DNA of 6,114 bases, taken from positions 1-6,114 of the forward strand of contig JADZBJ010000160.1 in assembly GCA_020852155.1 (NCBI GenBank). Reading direction: 5' to 3'. The position numbers and the translations under genes were made by a program. Shown piece by piece: positions 5,746-6,114 of this stretch (position 1 is the first letter of the stretch; every line of letters starts with the position of its first letter). Under the pieces are notes generated by a model. That model searched no databases. It was not told the origin of the DNA and was given only the letters and a program-made list of their open reading frames with translations. Source of the DNA: Saprospiraceae bacterium. Lineage in GTDB: Bacteria; Bacteroidota; Bacteroidia; Chitinophagales; Saprospiraceae.

Positions 5746-5856
5746 CATCCCAAAAACCGATTTTAAAGTATGTTAAAATCGATTTGTGGTTTATTCCTAA
5801 CGGCAACACATCTAATAATAGAGGTAGGCTCGTGCCGCGTAATTCACTTTGTAATT
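5712..5856 (-). ncRNA. Candidate small RNA between a -7 box and an intrinsic terminator
   Basis: A TACTTTTGC box at 5862-5869 and the terminator at 5710-5745 bracket about 145 bases with no credible minus-strand reading frame. Possible internal structures are the 9-bp hairpin CGATTTTAA / TTAAAATCG (5758-5766 with 5773-5781) and a short CGGCA / TGCCG pairing. I recognise no known RNA family. The alternative is that all of this is simply the long 3' UTR of the sorting-domain gene and the box is fortuitous. Confidence 0.25.
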
Positions 5857-5861
5857 TCAAG

Positions 5862-5869
5862 CAAAAGTA
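5862..5869 (-). promoter_or_regulatory. Bacteroidota -7-like box without an annotated gene downstream
   Basis: The minus strand reads TACTTTTGC, identical to the acyltransferase -7 box at 2825-2832 including the following C. It lies 78 bases after the stop codon of the sorting-domain gene and points toward the terminator at 5710-5745. No -33 motif is clear. Confidence 0.35.
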
Positions 5870-5889
5870 GCACAATTACGAGCAGATCA

Positions 5890-5925
5890 GGAAGGTTTAT
5901 TGAAAATAAATTCAACAAACCTTCC
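5890..5925 (-). other. Hairpin in the 3' UTR of the sorting-domain gene
   Basis: GGAAGGTTTATTGAA (5890-5904) pairs with 5911-5925 in a 15-bp stem with one mismatch and an AATAAA loop. It begins 22 bases after the stop codon at 5947. On the minus strand the stem is followed by TGATCTGC with no U-tract, so it is a poor intrinsic terminator. It may be a stabilising 3' structure or a processing site. Confidence 0.5.
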
Positions 5926-5946
5926 GGTCACTGCTTGTTATGTGGC

Positions 5947-6114
5947 TTACTTCGTTTGAATCATCTTCTTCGTAGCCGAGTTAGTCTCAGTTTCGAGTGT
6001 GTAGTACAGAATACCTGAGTTACCTACCGCTGCGCGGTCAACCCAGATAGAGTTCTGACCCTTCGCATAAGCACCTGATTGTTCCCATACTACGCGGCCT
6101 GATGCGTCAAATAC
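5947..6114 (-). CDS. C-terminal end of a type IX secretion cargo protein (sorting domain), N-terminus beyond right edge
   Basis: The minus-strand frame enters at 6114 and reads 55 codons to a TAA at 5947-5949. It opens VFDASGRVVWEQSG, continues NSIWVDRAAVGNSGILYYTL and ends SATKKMIQTK. This order, a D.SGR.V strand, a middle turn with a SGILYY strand and a terminal KKM plus short strand and Lys, is the type A T9SS C-terminal sorting domain that directs outer-membrane export through PorV/PorU and is then cleaved. The functional part of the protein (enzyme, adhesin or other) is outside the window. The stop is followed by a hairpin and, about 200 bases on, a strong terminator. Confidence 0.85.
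   Translation of the reverse strand, partial: VFDASGRVVWEQSGAYAKGQNSIWVDRAAVGNSGILYYTLETETNSATKKMIQTK

Noticed and set aside
5770..6018. Open plus-strand frame of 82 codons
   Set aside because: It runs antisense through the sorting-domain end and a hairpin, with no family resemblance.

Overview
The window looks like chromosomal DNA from a Bacteroidota species, possibly a Saprospiria- or Chitinophagia-like lineage (the class is inference). Three things support this. It encodes PorV, an outer-membrane protein of the type IX secretion system (T9SS). A gene running off the right edge ends in a T9SS C-terminal sorting domain. Several gene starts are preceded by the Bacteroidota -7 promoter consensus TAnnTTTG, with no clear Shine-Dalgarno sequences.

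Layout. 1-1227 (minus): the first 409 codons of a TrpG-TrpD fusion (anthranilate synthase glutaminase plus anthranilate phosphoribosyltransferase), running off the left edge. 1228-1453: its leader, with a -7 box and a perfect 16-bp palindrome. 1454-1852 (minus): a small predicted lipoprotein. 1853-2248: non-coding DNA holding a MITE-like element with 17-bp perfect terminal inverted repeats and a second, partial copy of its left end. 2249-2803 (minus): a short PlsC-type acyltransferase. 2804-2990: a promoter, a 75-bp inverted-repeat element and the porV terminator. 2991-4211 (minus): porV. 4212-4422: a divergent intergenic region with a porV promoter and two palindromes. 4423-5502 (plus): a MoxR-like AAA+ ATPase of a subfamily usually found with VWA and DUF5682 partners, none of which is visible here. 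5503-5946: GTTGAA-rich tandem repeats, a long hairpin, a strong minus-strand terminator and a promoter-like box that may define a small RNA. 5947-6114 (minus): the last 55 codons of a T9SS cargo protein.

Functionally this is a mixed housekeeping neighbourhood rather than one operon. PorV and the T9SS cargo belong to the same export route: PorV carries sorting-domain proteins to the cell-surface attachment machinery. The acyltransferase and lipoprotein suggest envelope and lipid roles, and TrpGD is amino-acid biosynthesis. I found no CRISPR array, tRNA, rRNA or complete insertion sequence. The points most worth checking are the altered PRPP-site motifs of the TrpD domain, the apparently orphan ATPase, the calcium-motif-like insertion in PorV, and the repeat and hairpin complex with a possible small RNA at 5520-5870.
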